From Priapulus caudatus (taxonomy: Eukaryota; Priapulida; Priapulimorpha; Priapulimorphida; Priapulidae): a stretch of DNA of 61,245 bases. The stretch spans positions 523,499 to 584,743 of the forward strand of contig NW_014577136.1 of assembly GCF_000485595.1 (NCBI RefSeq), in the 5' to 3' direction. Made by a program: the position numbers and the translations under genes. Below the pieces are notes generated by a model, which saw nothing but the letters and a program-made list of their open reading frames with translations, had not been told where the DNA came from and made no database searches. Positions 30,076-42,040 of this stretch are shown piece by piece (the stretch's first letter is position 1; each line of letters begins with the position of its first letter).

Positions 30076-30517
30076 TTAAGTACAAAAAATCGTGTTTTTC
30101 TGGCAGTTAAATGTATTGGTGATACACATAGTACACTAATAATACGAAAAACGGAAACTGATGTTTTATGTATAACGATTATTACTTACTAAAAAAACAT
30201 TTGCTAATGAAATACTAGGACAGCGACTTAAACAGCGAATAAAATTTTCATAATCTAAAATAATTTATGGAATTGTTTTCTAGTTTGTTTATTATTTCAA
30301 TGTGTTGTTCGCTCTAGCCACATCGCTGCTATGCCATGTATGCATTTGCGTTTGCGATCGTATTTCATACCATTACGACTTTTTATTTCTGTAGTAATTA
30401 AGTTAATAGATGTGCGTTCATCATAATATGCATTTTTCTTTAAAATATGAATGAATTACGATCAACATTAAACATTAAAGTACAAGAAACGCACTGTACT
30501 ATCCTCACTTGATCGGC

Positions 30518-30778
30518 CAGATGCTGCTGCATGTGCTGTTGCTGCTGCCGATGCTACTGCTACTGTTGTTGTTGCTGCTGCTGCTGTCGTGTCTGCTGCT
30601 GTTGATACTGCTACTGCTGCTGTTGATACTGCTACTGCTGCTACTACTACTGCTGCTGCCGCCGCAGCCGCTGATGCGGCTACCGCTACTGCTGCTGCTA
30701 CTACTGCTGCTACGGCTGCTGTTGCTGCTATTACTATTGCTACGACGACGACTACTGCTACTGCTGCTGCTGCCCCGG
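30518..30778 (+). repeat. (CTG/CTA)n trinucleotide tract
   Basis: About 260 bp of mixed CTG, CTA, TTG and CCG triplets in a constant register. It stays open in two frames (poly-Leu and Ala/Thr-rich), but no splice sites or flanking coding were recognised, so I treat it as a microsatellite. Confidence 0.8.
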
Positions 30779-31329
30779 TTATGTTGACGGGTTGAATTTA
30801 TTCTAACAGGTTTTTATATTGCACATGTAATATGGTGCTTTTTCAATATAAATAATTTCGTAATGACAATGAAAGCACATGAATCATTTAAGGCATGCAT
30901 ATGCAACAGGATAGTGGGAAACAAGTAAAATTTCCACAGGATCTTCATTAGACTGCCGTTGATATGTCTATACAGCACTTTCGGTTATAAATACTATGCT
31001 TCGACAGGAATAATGATGAGTGAGTAGAGACGAGGGATCACATATTTGCGGGTTTATGAAATATACTCATAGTAAATAAAATAGAGCTGAAGTGATAATT
31101 TTGTTCTGTTATTAGTTAATTACATTTATTTCGGATATCTTCTTTCTCTGAAAGATATAGACAGCTTCTTCCGTCCGCCTCGCCCCGAACGCGCTAGCTA
31201 AGGCCAATAACTACTCGTGTATATAATATGTTTGATTTTTTTACATATACTGGGCCTTCACAAGCAGGAGACTGTCCTTGTACTACAATATAGGGAGATT
31301 AAAAAAGATTTGACATTATGATTTAGACA

Positions 31330-32330
31330 TAGACATTGAATTTTATAATTAATAAGGTAGAAAACATCGAGATAATGCATCTTTCACATGGCACACTAAC
31401 TCGCTATGTGGAATGTGGAATTTTAATAAAAAATAATTTATTCTTGTATACACTGAACATAGACGATACATATAATGATGATGATGAGATAGATACCTTG
31501 ATTGAATCATATGACACAAGGAAATTCGGGCAGCTTATAACGATTAAAGTAATTTTTTAGCATAAAGTCTTCATATCGAACTACTCGTAAACATGTGCAC
31601 TGTATTACATATATGTACAATTTCAATAAAATAAAAAATTTTGCGCGAACATATATATATTATATCTAACGCTAAGTTACAAAATAAGGAAAAGATTAGG
31701 CACTTTGAAATTGTAGACATATGGATAGATATTTCTCATCTAGCATTACTCGAGAGTACGTGTTCTCTGCTTCAAATTTTTTCAATTATATGATTTTAAC
31801 ATTCTTACAGACTTTAACAACTTCTTTTTGCCTATACCGAGCATGCACAAACAGATAGACATACATATAGTACATTTTAGTGAAATTTGGGTAGATCGAG
31901 CACCTTATAATTTTTAAAGTGGGACATTCGATTAAATATATTTAATATCAAACTCAAACTATTCGTGAGTATGATCTCTCGTCAGCTCTACTAATCTCAA
32001 TATTTCTTTTGAAAAATAGCCCCTACTGGACATATATCTAGCCCTATGCTATAGCACAAGGAAATTCGGAATAATTATCAATTATTAAAATAAGCCATTA
32101 GGATATAAATTATAGACATTTTTCGTCTCAAACTATCCGTGAGTATGTGCCCCTCTCTTTAAATTTATAATATAACCAAAATAACATTTATTTCGAAAAG
32201 TAATTGTAATGTGCTAACACAGATATGACACGATGCTACAAGAGGGATATTCGGTAACACTGGAGGCCTTATACAGTGCATTGTAATTATTAAAGGGCGC
32301 AGTGTGGAATCCGAATGAAACACCGAAATT
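31330..32330 (+). repeat. Degenerate tandem repeat, period about 182 bp, 5-6 units
   Basis: The motif (A)AGGAAATTCGG recurs, in varying decay, at 31518, 31881, 32058 and 32243, and a second motif AACTA(C/T)(T/C)CGTGAGTATG(T) follows each by about 60-90 bases (31580, 31750, 31955, 32130). Unit 0 near 31336 is most decayed. The open frame at 31336-31560 spans these units and is probably not coding. Confidence 0.6.
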
Positions 32331-32339
32331 TCCTCAAGT

Positions 32340-34837
32340 TGGTCATCGATAGTTCACTAGCAGCCGCTGGGGAAGCTATCCCCCTTGCGAGCGTGCCAAC
32401 AGACATGCACGCAGCATCATCGCGAGATTGTGAGAGGACAGAAACATTCTGCTGCGACTGCTTTTGCCGTTAGCACAAGGCGGAACAGAAAGTGGGCCTG
32501 GAATGTCAAGCAAAATATACTGCGTCATGGCAAGTGGGAAATAGCAAGCGAGGAATGTCAACACATGCTCTTATGTCTGGCAGTCACAAATCCCACTGGC
32601 ATGTAAACGTCCATTGCACGCATAAAGAAGAAGAGTCCAGGGGAGTTTTATGCGAAGGTATCCGTTGTGGTCGGATGCTGGTAGAAAGAGTGTATGCTCA
32701 TCATTCAGAGTGGCAATAATTTCAGTGCCCACGCGGCAAACGGTATTCAGACGTACTCGCTTTATCGGGACAGGTCGAGCGGGAATAATGGAATAAGCAA
32801 TAGTCTAGATCAAGCAGTGAACACATTTCCAATCGCACTTACATAACTAATTCTACCTTATGAAATTGTTTGAACACTACTCGCCCGCCACTACCTACAC
32901 AGGGTTAGCTCTAGAATGTGAGATCGCAATTGTCTTTTATGAGATAATTGTGTTCAGAATTCGCCGATAAACCAAAAATGTCAGTTGGTTTTAAGTTTAG
33001 TTTTGTTGTACAACGGCAGAAAGGATCCCGTTAAACTATAGTCCTGTCTCCTTTTCCTTTATCTGATTAAAATCGCCTTTAAAGACACGCGTTGTTAAAG
33101 CGATGCGCTTGTTTATCCGAGGTGCGATTAACCTGGGACCATTGTACTAGCTTAATTGTGACGTGTATTATATGTATTGTCACAAATAAATGACAACTCA
33201 GCCTTTGTACATTCACGGAATACTTCGTACGATAAGTAGAGGAAAGTAGTAAAGACGTTAGCTAAACAAGCCGTGAACCTTGTGTGCTATCACAGACTTC
33301 TGCGCCGTAATGCAAGTTGTTTATATATCATTCAGAGTCAACCGCATATAAATTGTCTGATATATGTACATCTCTTTTGCGTTGTGTGCCCGCAGGCAGA
33401 AAGAAATCATTATTTGCACTCCATATCGGTATCGCTTTACACATTTGGCGCTACAATGAAATTTAACCACTTGTTCTCCATACTCGGTAATCTAAATACA
33501 AAACAAGTTTGTCGGCGATTTGTTCTATTGATGTGTTTTATGTGAGAATGTTTTGCCTATGTCTTGTATTAATCTTTGAATATAAACGTGTTCTATTAAT
33601 ATTTTCAATGATGCAGAACTTCTCTTTGTTTCCCTGAAAATGTATAGCTTAAAAGACGATATTGCTGACAGTTTAACAACAAAAACTACATGATAACAGT
33701 TTGAGGCAACAGCATTAACAAGCGCTTTAAAATCACAATAGCCGTCATATTAATGGAACACCTTTAAATAGAAACATGTGTAATGTTACTTAACAGAGAC
33801 GATATGAAAATAGGGTAGTACGTGTACACATAAAGCGCACGCTCAAATTATTTGCACAAATGCTCTCTTTTCATGTAGCAGAATTCAGTGATAACGGAAA
33901 TGTCCACTAACTGTTATAACACTGCTAATTTAAAAGCCATTAACGTAAAAATCAATATATTGGAATTATTTTATATAATTGTTGAAAGACCACAATCGGT
34001 CACACTATACGTAGGGCGGGGGCGTACAGCAAGATGCTCATTCAAAAAGTTTAGAGTGTACCTTCAAAATAAAAACGCAGCGTTTCTGTGATATGCTCTG
34101 TTGGAAATAACTAGCTTCAGTTTGGAAAACATCTTTTACGCGTATACAGTTTGTTGCTGCTGGCGATGAGGGCCGACAGTAGCAAGAACTAAGGCAGCTA
34201 TAGCATAAGCGTTGGCAATCAATGATATTTCCAGCCCACTGGGCGCGCAGTTGAATTTATTAATTTGTTACTACTTTTCATCAAAAGCTCGCTATTAGTT
34301 ATTCAGTTACGAACCACAAGAGATATCGCAATAATTACACGCGAGTATTGTCGGCTTAGGAACATTGAAACAAAGCCGCCACAAAGTGTGTAATGCGCAT
34401 GTCTTTGCGCATGCGCGTATGGGAATATTAAGTACTAACAGAGTACGTATATCATATATATATATATATACGATATATACGTTAAATGATATACGTGCTC
34501 TTATACGTACGTACTATATTGTAATGTTCAATACCAAAAATACATTCAAACGGTATACAGATTAAAGGAATCCATTAAATCATTTGCCTGTTTAATTGTC
34601 AGTGGATATGAAATGAGCTGTTAAAGAAACTAGAAGTATAATTCATGCAGCCAACAGCTATTTGCTAAACTGCAGATTCCACCCTACGTGATCAAATATA
34701 CAATGAGAAACCTCGTGAATATTTTACACTTGCGTTTTCGCTTTTTTATCGTTGTCTGCGGATTGAGAATCAAGAAATAAAGGTGCCAGTATCGAAAAAC
34801 GAAACACGGGTATTATGCCCGCATATGCTTAGGAACG

Positions 34838-34840
<3 letters not shown>
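32340..34840. other. No gene recognised
   Basis: Short open frames at 32385-32719 (Cys/His-containing, two overlapping frames) and 33273-33545 show no motif I know and no convincing splice sites. A (TA)n patch lies at 34450-34480. Confidence 0.45.
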
Positions 34841-34881
<41 letters not shown>

Positions 34882-34940
34882 TTATTTATTTATTATATAT
34901 ATATATAATTTATATATATATATTATTAATATATATACCT
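34839..34940. repeat. (TA)n / (TATT)n microsatellite
   Basis: TA run followed by TTTATTTATTTATT and further TATATA. Confidence 0.95.
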
Positions 34941-35610
34941 TCTGATAAATATATATCAGTAAAATTAATGCGATTTAAGCTATAGACATTGGAGTGTTGT
35001 CATTTAGACGGCTATTGCAGCGATAAACTGGATGAGAGGTGTTACACAACCGAAAGGGCCACTATGTAAATGATAAATTAGTATAATTGGAATGCTGTGA
35101 GACTAAGTAATTGACTCATATTATCCAGGTTCCGAATCGAGATCGTGCCAAGGATAAATTTATTGATGTATGCCATTGCACGTACATCCCTTTGCTATTA
35201 AACGCAGAAGCTTGGAACAACCTTGGACCAATTCATAATAATTGATTATGGGAGAAAGAACATATACACATGAATAAACCACCACGTACCATAGTTAGCC
35301 TTATAGTTTACACCAATCATAGACCATGAACAGGATGCATACTGAACTCATTGCTGTGGTCTTAGGTACCTGCGACGCAACACAGAAAATGCATAAAGAC
35401 AACATAACATAGTCAATCTGCATAGTTTGACGCAAGTAAATGCTCTAAAGTAAAGATAGAATAGGTAGATACTTGATGCATGGATGGATGCATGGATAGA
35501 TAGATGGTTGGATTTTTTGGGGTATTTTCTTTTCAACCAAGCGGTCACTAACTGAGTAACGCCACTGATTTTCCCGGGCAACGCCGGATATCCCGCTAGT
35601 ACTTTATAAT

Positions 35611-35648
35611 CAAGAGCGTATAAAGAAGGCCTTCTTTATACGCTCTTG
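35611..35648. mobile_element. 38-bp perfect palindromic mobile element
   Basis: Perfect palindrome with no loop: arms CAAGAGCGTATAAAGAAGG and complement. Perfect duplication TTATAAT at 35604-35610 and 35649-35655. Confidence 0.92.
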
Positions 35649-36112
35649 TTATAATTCAATAACACTGGACGCGTCGTGTATTTAGAAATACCGCAGTAGG
35701 CATTCGGTAGCGATGTATTCCAGACATAGAGATTATATCGCACGAAAGAAGCGCCAGCATCATCTCGTTAAAATCCAATCGACACGAGTCCTTGGCGTCC
35801 TTCGTTCAGTGCGCATGCGCACAGTGAGACGGAAACAAGTTTCGCGTACATACTTGTAACGTGAAGAGCTGCGGAACTAGTTAGACATCTCACGCCGACT
35901 GATGTAGCCGTGTTTACACGAGCACGCACGCGGCGGGCAAATATGAAAGCAATGCCGCAATCATCAGCAGGGCAAAGACTCCTATATACAAGTTAACGCG
36001 ATTAACGCCAATTTTTGACTACCATTAAGATAATTAATTTGCGGCGAATAGAGGATCGAGTCCGTAATCGGCGATTCCGTGTGTCATGTTGAACTAGAGT
36101 GGCATCATCGAA

Positions 36113-36231
36113 ATGTCTTGGTGTGTGATGCTTTTGCTGTGTGCGTGCGTGCTCTGCTGTCACGCGACACCAGTGAAACCAGACGATGAGTCTCAGCAGA
36201 CGACGAGCCAGGAGCGATTAACTTATATCGG
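36113..36231 (+). CDS. First exon of an unrecognised secreted or membrane protein (signal peptide)
   Basis: ATG at 36113 opens MSWCVMLLLCACVLCCHATP followed by VKPDDESQQTTSQERLTYI. The first 18 or so residues look like a signal peptide (hydrophobic, Cys-rich core, small residues at HAT before the likely cleavage). Donor GTGAGT after TATATCGG leaves phase 2. The next in-phase exon is at 37509-37622. The upstream 400 bp contains no other coding and may be the promoter and 5' UTR. I do not recognise the protein. The short frame has no family hit I can recall; splice site, signal peptide and the matching phase of the next exon are the evidence. Confidence 0.55.
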
Positions 36232-36449
36232 GTGAGTCTTATATAGATTATATTATAAATACCTGATTAATTACCGGCACCGAGTCGCAGTTACTCGTAC
36301 GTCCGCTCTTCACCGAGGCAAAGGCGTCTTTCACACGCAAGACTGCGCTGTATTGTCCGATGACGTTGTGTAAGTAGACAAAAATCGAACAGTTAGTGAG
36401 GCATTTAGTTTATTACATAATCAGATACTAGAGCACTCGGAGAGCACAG

Positions 36450-36879
36450 ACCTCCGCCAACGCAGCTGAATTCTGTCACTGTAAAAAAATGTATGAATTA
36501 ATTAAATAATTAATTGGATCCGGATGACGACCAAAATGTAATCAATTCTAAGTTACCCGATTTCTGACGTATCCTGAAAATTTAATTAATTAATTAATTA
36601 ATTAATTAATTAATTGAATCCGGATCACCACCAAAATGTAATCAATTCTAAGTTACCCCATTTGTGACCTATCCTGAAAATGTTATTAATTAATTAATTA
36701 ATTAATTAATTGGGATCGGATCACACCAAATTATCTCCCATCAATTTAAGTTAGCCCATTTCTGACTTATCCTGAAAATTTCTTATGGGAGGAATCTCTT
36801 TCCATAACTTTTTCAGTTAGGCTGTACACAAACAAACCAACGCACAAACCCACAAACCCCCCAACCCCTTGGCGGAGGT
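36450..36879 (-). mobile_element. ACCTCCGCC-ended repeat, copy 2
   Basis: Exact 11-bp inverted ends ACCTCCGCCAA and TTGGCGGAGGT. Three tandem internal units of about 80 bp (AATTAATT run, GGATC, ACCAAAATGTAATCAATTC, then TAAGTTACCC and TATCCTGAAAAT). Inverted relative to the 5607-6150 copy. Lies in the intron after the signal-peptide exon. Confidence 0.8.
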
Positions 36880-36964
36880 AATGATAATGAAATATTTACA
36901 TGGTTGCTGTTATAATCGAATGTGTGAACTGTGGCAGTCACTACTAGTAGTTATATATAACCTA

Positions 36965-37008
36965 TAAACACACAGGTACAGACACGCGCGCAAACAAACA
37001 CAACACAC

Positions 37009-37039
<31 letters not shown>

Positions 37040-37500
37040 CCACACCACACACACACCACAACACACACACACACAACACACACACAAACACACACACACA
37101 CACATCACGCAGCACCACACACACACACACACACACATACACACACCAACATACATCCACACACACACACTAACCCACCACGACAGCACACACACAACAC
37201 ACGAGTACAGTACACACACCTTACACACACAACAACAAGACACACACACACACACTCAGCATACGCATGCACAATCGCACGCACGCACGGCCACACCACA
37301 CCATACAACACACACACTACGCAACTACACAGAACGCTGCGCGCACGCACACCCTACACACACACACACACTACACACACACACACACACACACCACACC
37401 ACACACCAACACACACAGCACGATACGCACGCGCACGGCACGCACGCACGCGCCATACACTAACATGCACACGCACGCACACACACGCACGCACACACAC
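36965..37500 (+). repeat. (AC)n / (CACG)n microsatellite
   Basis: About 530 bp of AC-rich repeats ending directly at the next exon's acceptor. Frames open on both strands over it are artefacts. Confidence 0.93.
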
Positions 37501-37508
37501 AAGCTCAG

Positions 37509-37622
37509 TGCTGGGATCCCAAGATGGATACAAATGCTTTGCGGATGTTTTGCTGATATTGAAAAGGAAGCAGCGGCTCATAGTAATTGCATCCTGTTAA
37601 AATGGGGACGTTGCATTAAAGG
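37509..37622 (+). CDS. Second exon of the unrecognised secreted protein (Cys-containing)
   Basis: Acceptor CAAGCTCAG, donor GTAATG. Entering in phase 2 as left by the 36113 exon, it reads GAGIPRWIQMLCGCFADIEK, then EAAAHSNCILLKWGRCIK, leaving phase 2. Pattern C-x-C-x(14)-C-x(8)-C with Trp; no family recognised. The acceptor has an AC repeat instead of a pyrimidine tract. A second copy of the exon at 54097-54203 carries several indels and is not open. Could be chance, but frame continuity over 114 bases from the signal exon is encouraging. Confidence 0.5.
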
Positions 37623-38573
37623 GTAATGTTCTCACTAGGTTCATGGCCTTTACGTTTTTAATTTGATTTGATTTAAATAACTAACTCGGATAGATATAAT
37701 ATTCGTGTTTAGTTTTCGTGATATGAAACTTATGTATACGGTTTACACATCCCCACACTTCCGGCCCCCCATGTTCTTGAGTGACATGGGTAGAAGAAAT
37801 CAGAGGATGACAGGATGCAGACCACGAAAATGCCTCCTTTTTTATTTATAAAATAAACATTTGTAATAGTTTTTCCTTTCGAATTTAACGTGCTTTGAAA
37901 CGTGCATCGAGGTTTAAAGAAGTTATATTTGACCAGGAAACATTTTTGCACTTGTGTCAGTTAAAATGTAAATTCATGCGTAGACATTTTCCTCTGGCAC
38001 CTACTCTCCGAATTTATTCTGTTGTGGACTTTTATATTAGCATATGAGAGCACAGACTGACAAATTCAGTCAAACGTGCTGTACGAGTTGCTCTACTTTC
38101 CACTATTTCAACTCATTTCCACGTTTGAATTAATGTTTTTATCTACACCCGTGATTGCCGCGGATTAAAATAGAGGCATGAACATCTATGAGCGTCTGTC
38201 TTTCGTTTGAAACTTAACGTTTTCGCTTCAATCGTGTACCGTTCTTCATCTTCCGTTTATTAGAAGTAATTGGAAGTCAGCTCTATTTTTTAAAGATGTC
38301 TTCGTTACCTTCTGGCCCTACATGGCAGATTGACAAAATATGTCATTATTACCTCTGATAATATCCATGTAAATATATAATTTATTGTGCGCCAGTAACT
38401 TGAATGAAAGCCTTGTTATCTTTGGGTTAGTCTATTTTTCCGCTACCGGATAGGCACGGTAAACGTGACGTCACTTTTCCGGTTCTTACCGCCGATCTAC
38501 AGTGGCTGCACTTGAAAGAATGACAAGGCATGTAATATAGCTGAATAACAGCTTAGTTTACTCATGATTATCA

Positions 38574-38706
38574 ATGAGTGTACAACGCGTCCATGGCACG
38601 TCGTATAGATACAACCGCGCGCACTCCATGCACGCACGCACGGTATTAGATACACGCCGCCACCCATGCACGTGCACGCAGCGCATGCACGCACACACCC
38701 AACCAC
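38574..38706. repeat. CACG-rich patch
   Basis: Short imperfect CATGCACGCACG repeats. Apart from this, 37625-39110 holds nothing I recognise. Confidence 0.6.
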
Positions 38707-39150
38707 AGAGAATACCTACATGTGTAAAATAAACCAGAATTTTTTTTGCACAACCATTCCTTCCTCGCGAGTTATTGAGCAGAGATCTATATATATATGA
38801 ATCAGTATACTCTGTTGACCGTTTACACGATCACTAAATTTATAGCGTTGCACAAGTAGAATGACAGCGCATAGGAGTCATACGTTCTCACTTGATCGAA
38901 CCACCATGTAAAATTTCAATCGTAGTAACAAGGTTTATGTAGCAGTTGTTCAAGGTGCTGATAATCATATCAAGTCGCCGGCTCTTATCAAGAACGAGAG
39001 AGGCTCCTGACTTATCCCCGCGGTCTCCGCGTACTCTTATTAAGTGCATATACGGTTCCGGACGTTTGTCATTGCGTTGACATTCTATGCGGGAATTCGG
39101 GAGAGTATGTTTAGCAAGCGCCACCAATATTATATATAGTTATAAATATT

Positions 39151-39151
<1 letters not shown>

Positions 39152-39185
<34 letters not shown>
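39152..39185. repeat. (TA)n microsatellite
   Basis: TATATA run next to the hairpin element at 39212. Confidence 0.9.
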
Positions 39186-39186
<1 letters not shown>

Positions 39187-39211
39187 CAAGCACTGTGCAC
39201 GTATATAATGG

Positions 39212-39266
39212 CAGGAGCGTATAATGACAAATATAGGACAAATATATTTGTCATTATACGCTCCTG
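39212..39266. mobile_element. 55-bp mobile hairpin
   Basis: Arms CAGGAGCGTATAATGACAAA(TATA) and complement around GGACAA. Flanks ATAATGG (39205-39211) and ATAACGG (39267-39273), 6 of 7 identical. Exact second copy at 55621-55675 in the duplicated segment. Confidence 0.88.
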
Positions 39267-40034
39267 ATAACGGCTATGCACGTGCAAGGGCGGTCTTTCA
39301 GCCACGTTACGCGTCGCCTCACGCACGCAAGGACGCACGCGCGCACGCACACCTAAACACGTGCGAGTGCTTGGTTAAATCCCGCGCCCGTAACCTTCGC
39401 CTACTTGAAATATTTATAAACGCGTTCCATTAATCAGCTTCTATGATGAAGAAACCTAGTTACACTTTGTGGCATATACCACGTGCATAGCACTGCAAAC
39501 ACGTCGCGTTAATGATTTCTAAAAGATCTAACGCAATACGATGCTGCCCTCGTCTGTGCGTGGGTGGTATTCTACCTTGCTAAAAAGAAGTATTAAAATG
39601 CATCAAATATTCATATTAAAAATTAAAAATATGTTGATTTCTTCTATATTAACAAGATATAATATATATATATAAGATATAATATATCATTCTCCTATTC
39701 CATATATACATTATGTATTAGCTTAATCAATTTATTATGTAACATGATGCTGCTTTAGGTCATCTGTCACTCGCTTACAAACGAAATTTCACGAGACCCG
39801 CTCAACAATGAATCTCGCGTTCACGTCGTTATACTTTCGCATACGTTGAGAACAAATGACATTTCTCATGATGCGAGCTCGACAGCGCTTCGGCGAGCGT
39901 CTCCGCATCGCGTGGAAAGTTTATCGGCACTCGTGGCCTTGGCCAAACGCCCTAAAAGCCACGTGCTCTTTTGCCCGCTTCTTCGCATTGGCGGCGTGCC
40001 AGCCAGCCGTTCAGCAGGAATTATACCATTTCGT

Positions 40035-41255
40035 CAGAAGTAGTTAATAGGGAATAATAAATTAACTGGAGCCGCAGAGCGTCTGGGCTCATCTGAGGTC
40101 TGTTGCTAGAATGATAAACGTAACATTTAAGTCGTGCGTAGTGACACCTTTGTTAGGCGCAGATATGAAGATACGCAGTTGCGTACACATCATTTCAGCA
40201 ACCTTCTGCATTCTGCATACCTCCCAAATCCCATTGGTTGATACAAATCGCGTGCCTGAAACTCCTGTTTTATAGTGCATTGTAACCCTAACACTAACCC
40301 TAAACCTACTAAAAAAAAAAATTTAATTGTTGTAAAAATTATTTGTTGTTATAAAATTGTTGTAAATAAATCATGTAAATATTTTCCTTAATTGGAAAGA
40401 AATAGTTAAATGGATAAAGATAGAAAAATACAGAAAACAGGTAAATAATAAAAAATCTGATGGGATTCGATCCAAGGACCTCTGAGACGTAATGCTGTGT
40501 TGTAGCCGTTAGGCTATCGATGAATATTGGGTTTCCAGATTATGGATGTGCCATGACTGTGACATCATTGAGGCAGTTCAGGAATCCATGTTCAACCCTC
40601 CTCTTGAGGGTCAAAAGGTTATCAGACACTTACTCTTCGCACGTCAGTGGAAAGCACATTTCATGGTCCTTTCAATAAAGTGATAAAAATGTAGGTCCGA
40701 GCTGAAAACAAAAAAGTTTTTCACTCTGTCCGTTAGCCCATTCTCGAAAAATTGTCTGATATCTGACCTTTCCACCACTGCCCTTTGACCTGTGACCTCC
40801 AATTTCGGCACAGTTATGGCTTTTCTCTACATGATGCTATACCCGACTATCACGAGCCTAGGTCGAGCCGTTTAGATTTGTGCGCCAATTCTGCATTTCC
40901 CTCCCTATACCTTAAGTTAAGGAGGGAATGTTCCCCTTCTTTTACACCTCTTGGACGTTTGACCTTTGACCCCCAGCTTCGACATCCCAACGTTTTTCGG
41001 ATTACCCCCCTACGTCCCGAATTTCCGAATCCGTACGTCGAGCCGTTTAGAATTTTGTGCCCAAACTGTTGACGGACGCACGCACGCACGGACGGACGCA
41101 CGCACGGACAATCATGCGATTCTACAAGCTGCATCTGACTATGGGATGCAGAATAGGAATATATAATATAATATAATATAATATATATAATATATTTAAT
41201 TTATAAATTAAAATAGGAAATATTTCCTAAAATAGGAAATATTTATCTACTTCTG
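40035..41255 (-). mobile_element. 1.22-kb element with hairpin-family ends and 7-bp TSD
   Basis: Left end CAGAAGTAGTTAATAGGGAA, right end complement of CAGAAGTAGATAAATATT. Perfect duplication ATTTCGT at 40028-40034 and 41256-41262. Ends are nearly those of the 25-bp and 41-bp hairpins at 10059 and 23811. Internally carries a reverse X-family copy (about 40069-41138) with the tRNA-like segment, a CCCTAACACTAACCCTAAA tract and AT-rich sequence. No open frame for a transposase. Confidence 0.82.
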
Positions 41256-41639
41256 ATTTCGTGTATCCGTCGTTCAATGAAACGTCGAAATTTCTCACAT
41301 TGCCCGGTTTACAGCGTGCTTGCCTTCGTAAGTCGGTTACCAGTTATAACTCTCCCTAGAGGACACCGAGCCACCGCTTATTGCTTAATAGCGCGCCGGG
41401 ATGGAGTGCGTGGGGTAGCCCCGCTGTGATAGACCACAGGCGTGGAGCCCATCTACGATGGAGACCTCGAATATTCACAGGGTATCATTTCATTCTATCC
41501 GTGTGCATCCAGCTGTTCGGACCGCGCAGATTTCCCATAGCGTCGAGTTACAGCAAAGTACTCGCGGTGGTTCGCTCTCTTGACCTCTGACGTATATAGG
41601 AAGTGCTCGTGTATATACATGTACTGCATAGGCGGCGAA

Positions 41640-42040
41640 TCAGCGACCCCCCCCCCTTCCTCTCTCTTCTATCTCTCTGCTCTCTCTCTCTTCTCTCTCT
41701 CTCTCTGTTTCGCTGTATCTCGCGTTTTCTTGCCCCTCCGCGCTTTCGTCTTCCCCCTAGCTTCTCCCTCCCCCCCTTCTCTCTCGCTCTTCGCGTTCCG
41801 CCTCCCGCTCTCTCCTGTGTATATCTGGCTCTCCCACATGCGCCGCTCTCTCTTTTCTTTCCTACCCCTTGCCCTGGCTCCACTTTCACTCTTTCTCTCT
41901 CTGATCTCTCTCATCTCTCTCTCTCTCCTCTCTCTTCTCTCTCTCTCTCTCTCTTCTCTCTCTTCGCTCACACTCACTTTCCCCTCGCTCGCTCCCGCCC
42001 TCTCTCTCTGCTCTCGCTCTCTCATGATGCGAATCTTTGT
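41640..42040 (+). repeat. (CT)n / CCCC pyrimidine tract
   Basis: About 400 bp of C and T with many TCTCTC runs; long open frames on both strands here are low-complexity artefacts. The second copy at 58020-58390 is purer CT. Confidence 0.93.

Noticed and set aside
30509-30795. Poly-Leu and Ala/Thr frames of 68-92 residues
   Set aside because: Trinucleotide repeat with no flanking coding signal.
36951-37350. Cys/Val-rich minus-strand frames
   Set aside because: Complement of the AC microsatellite.
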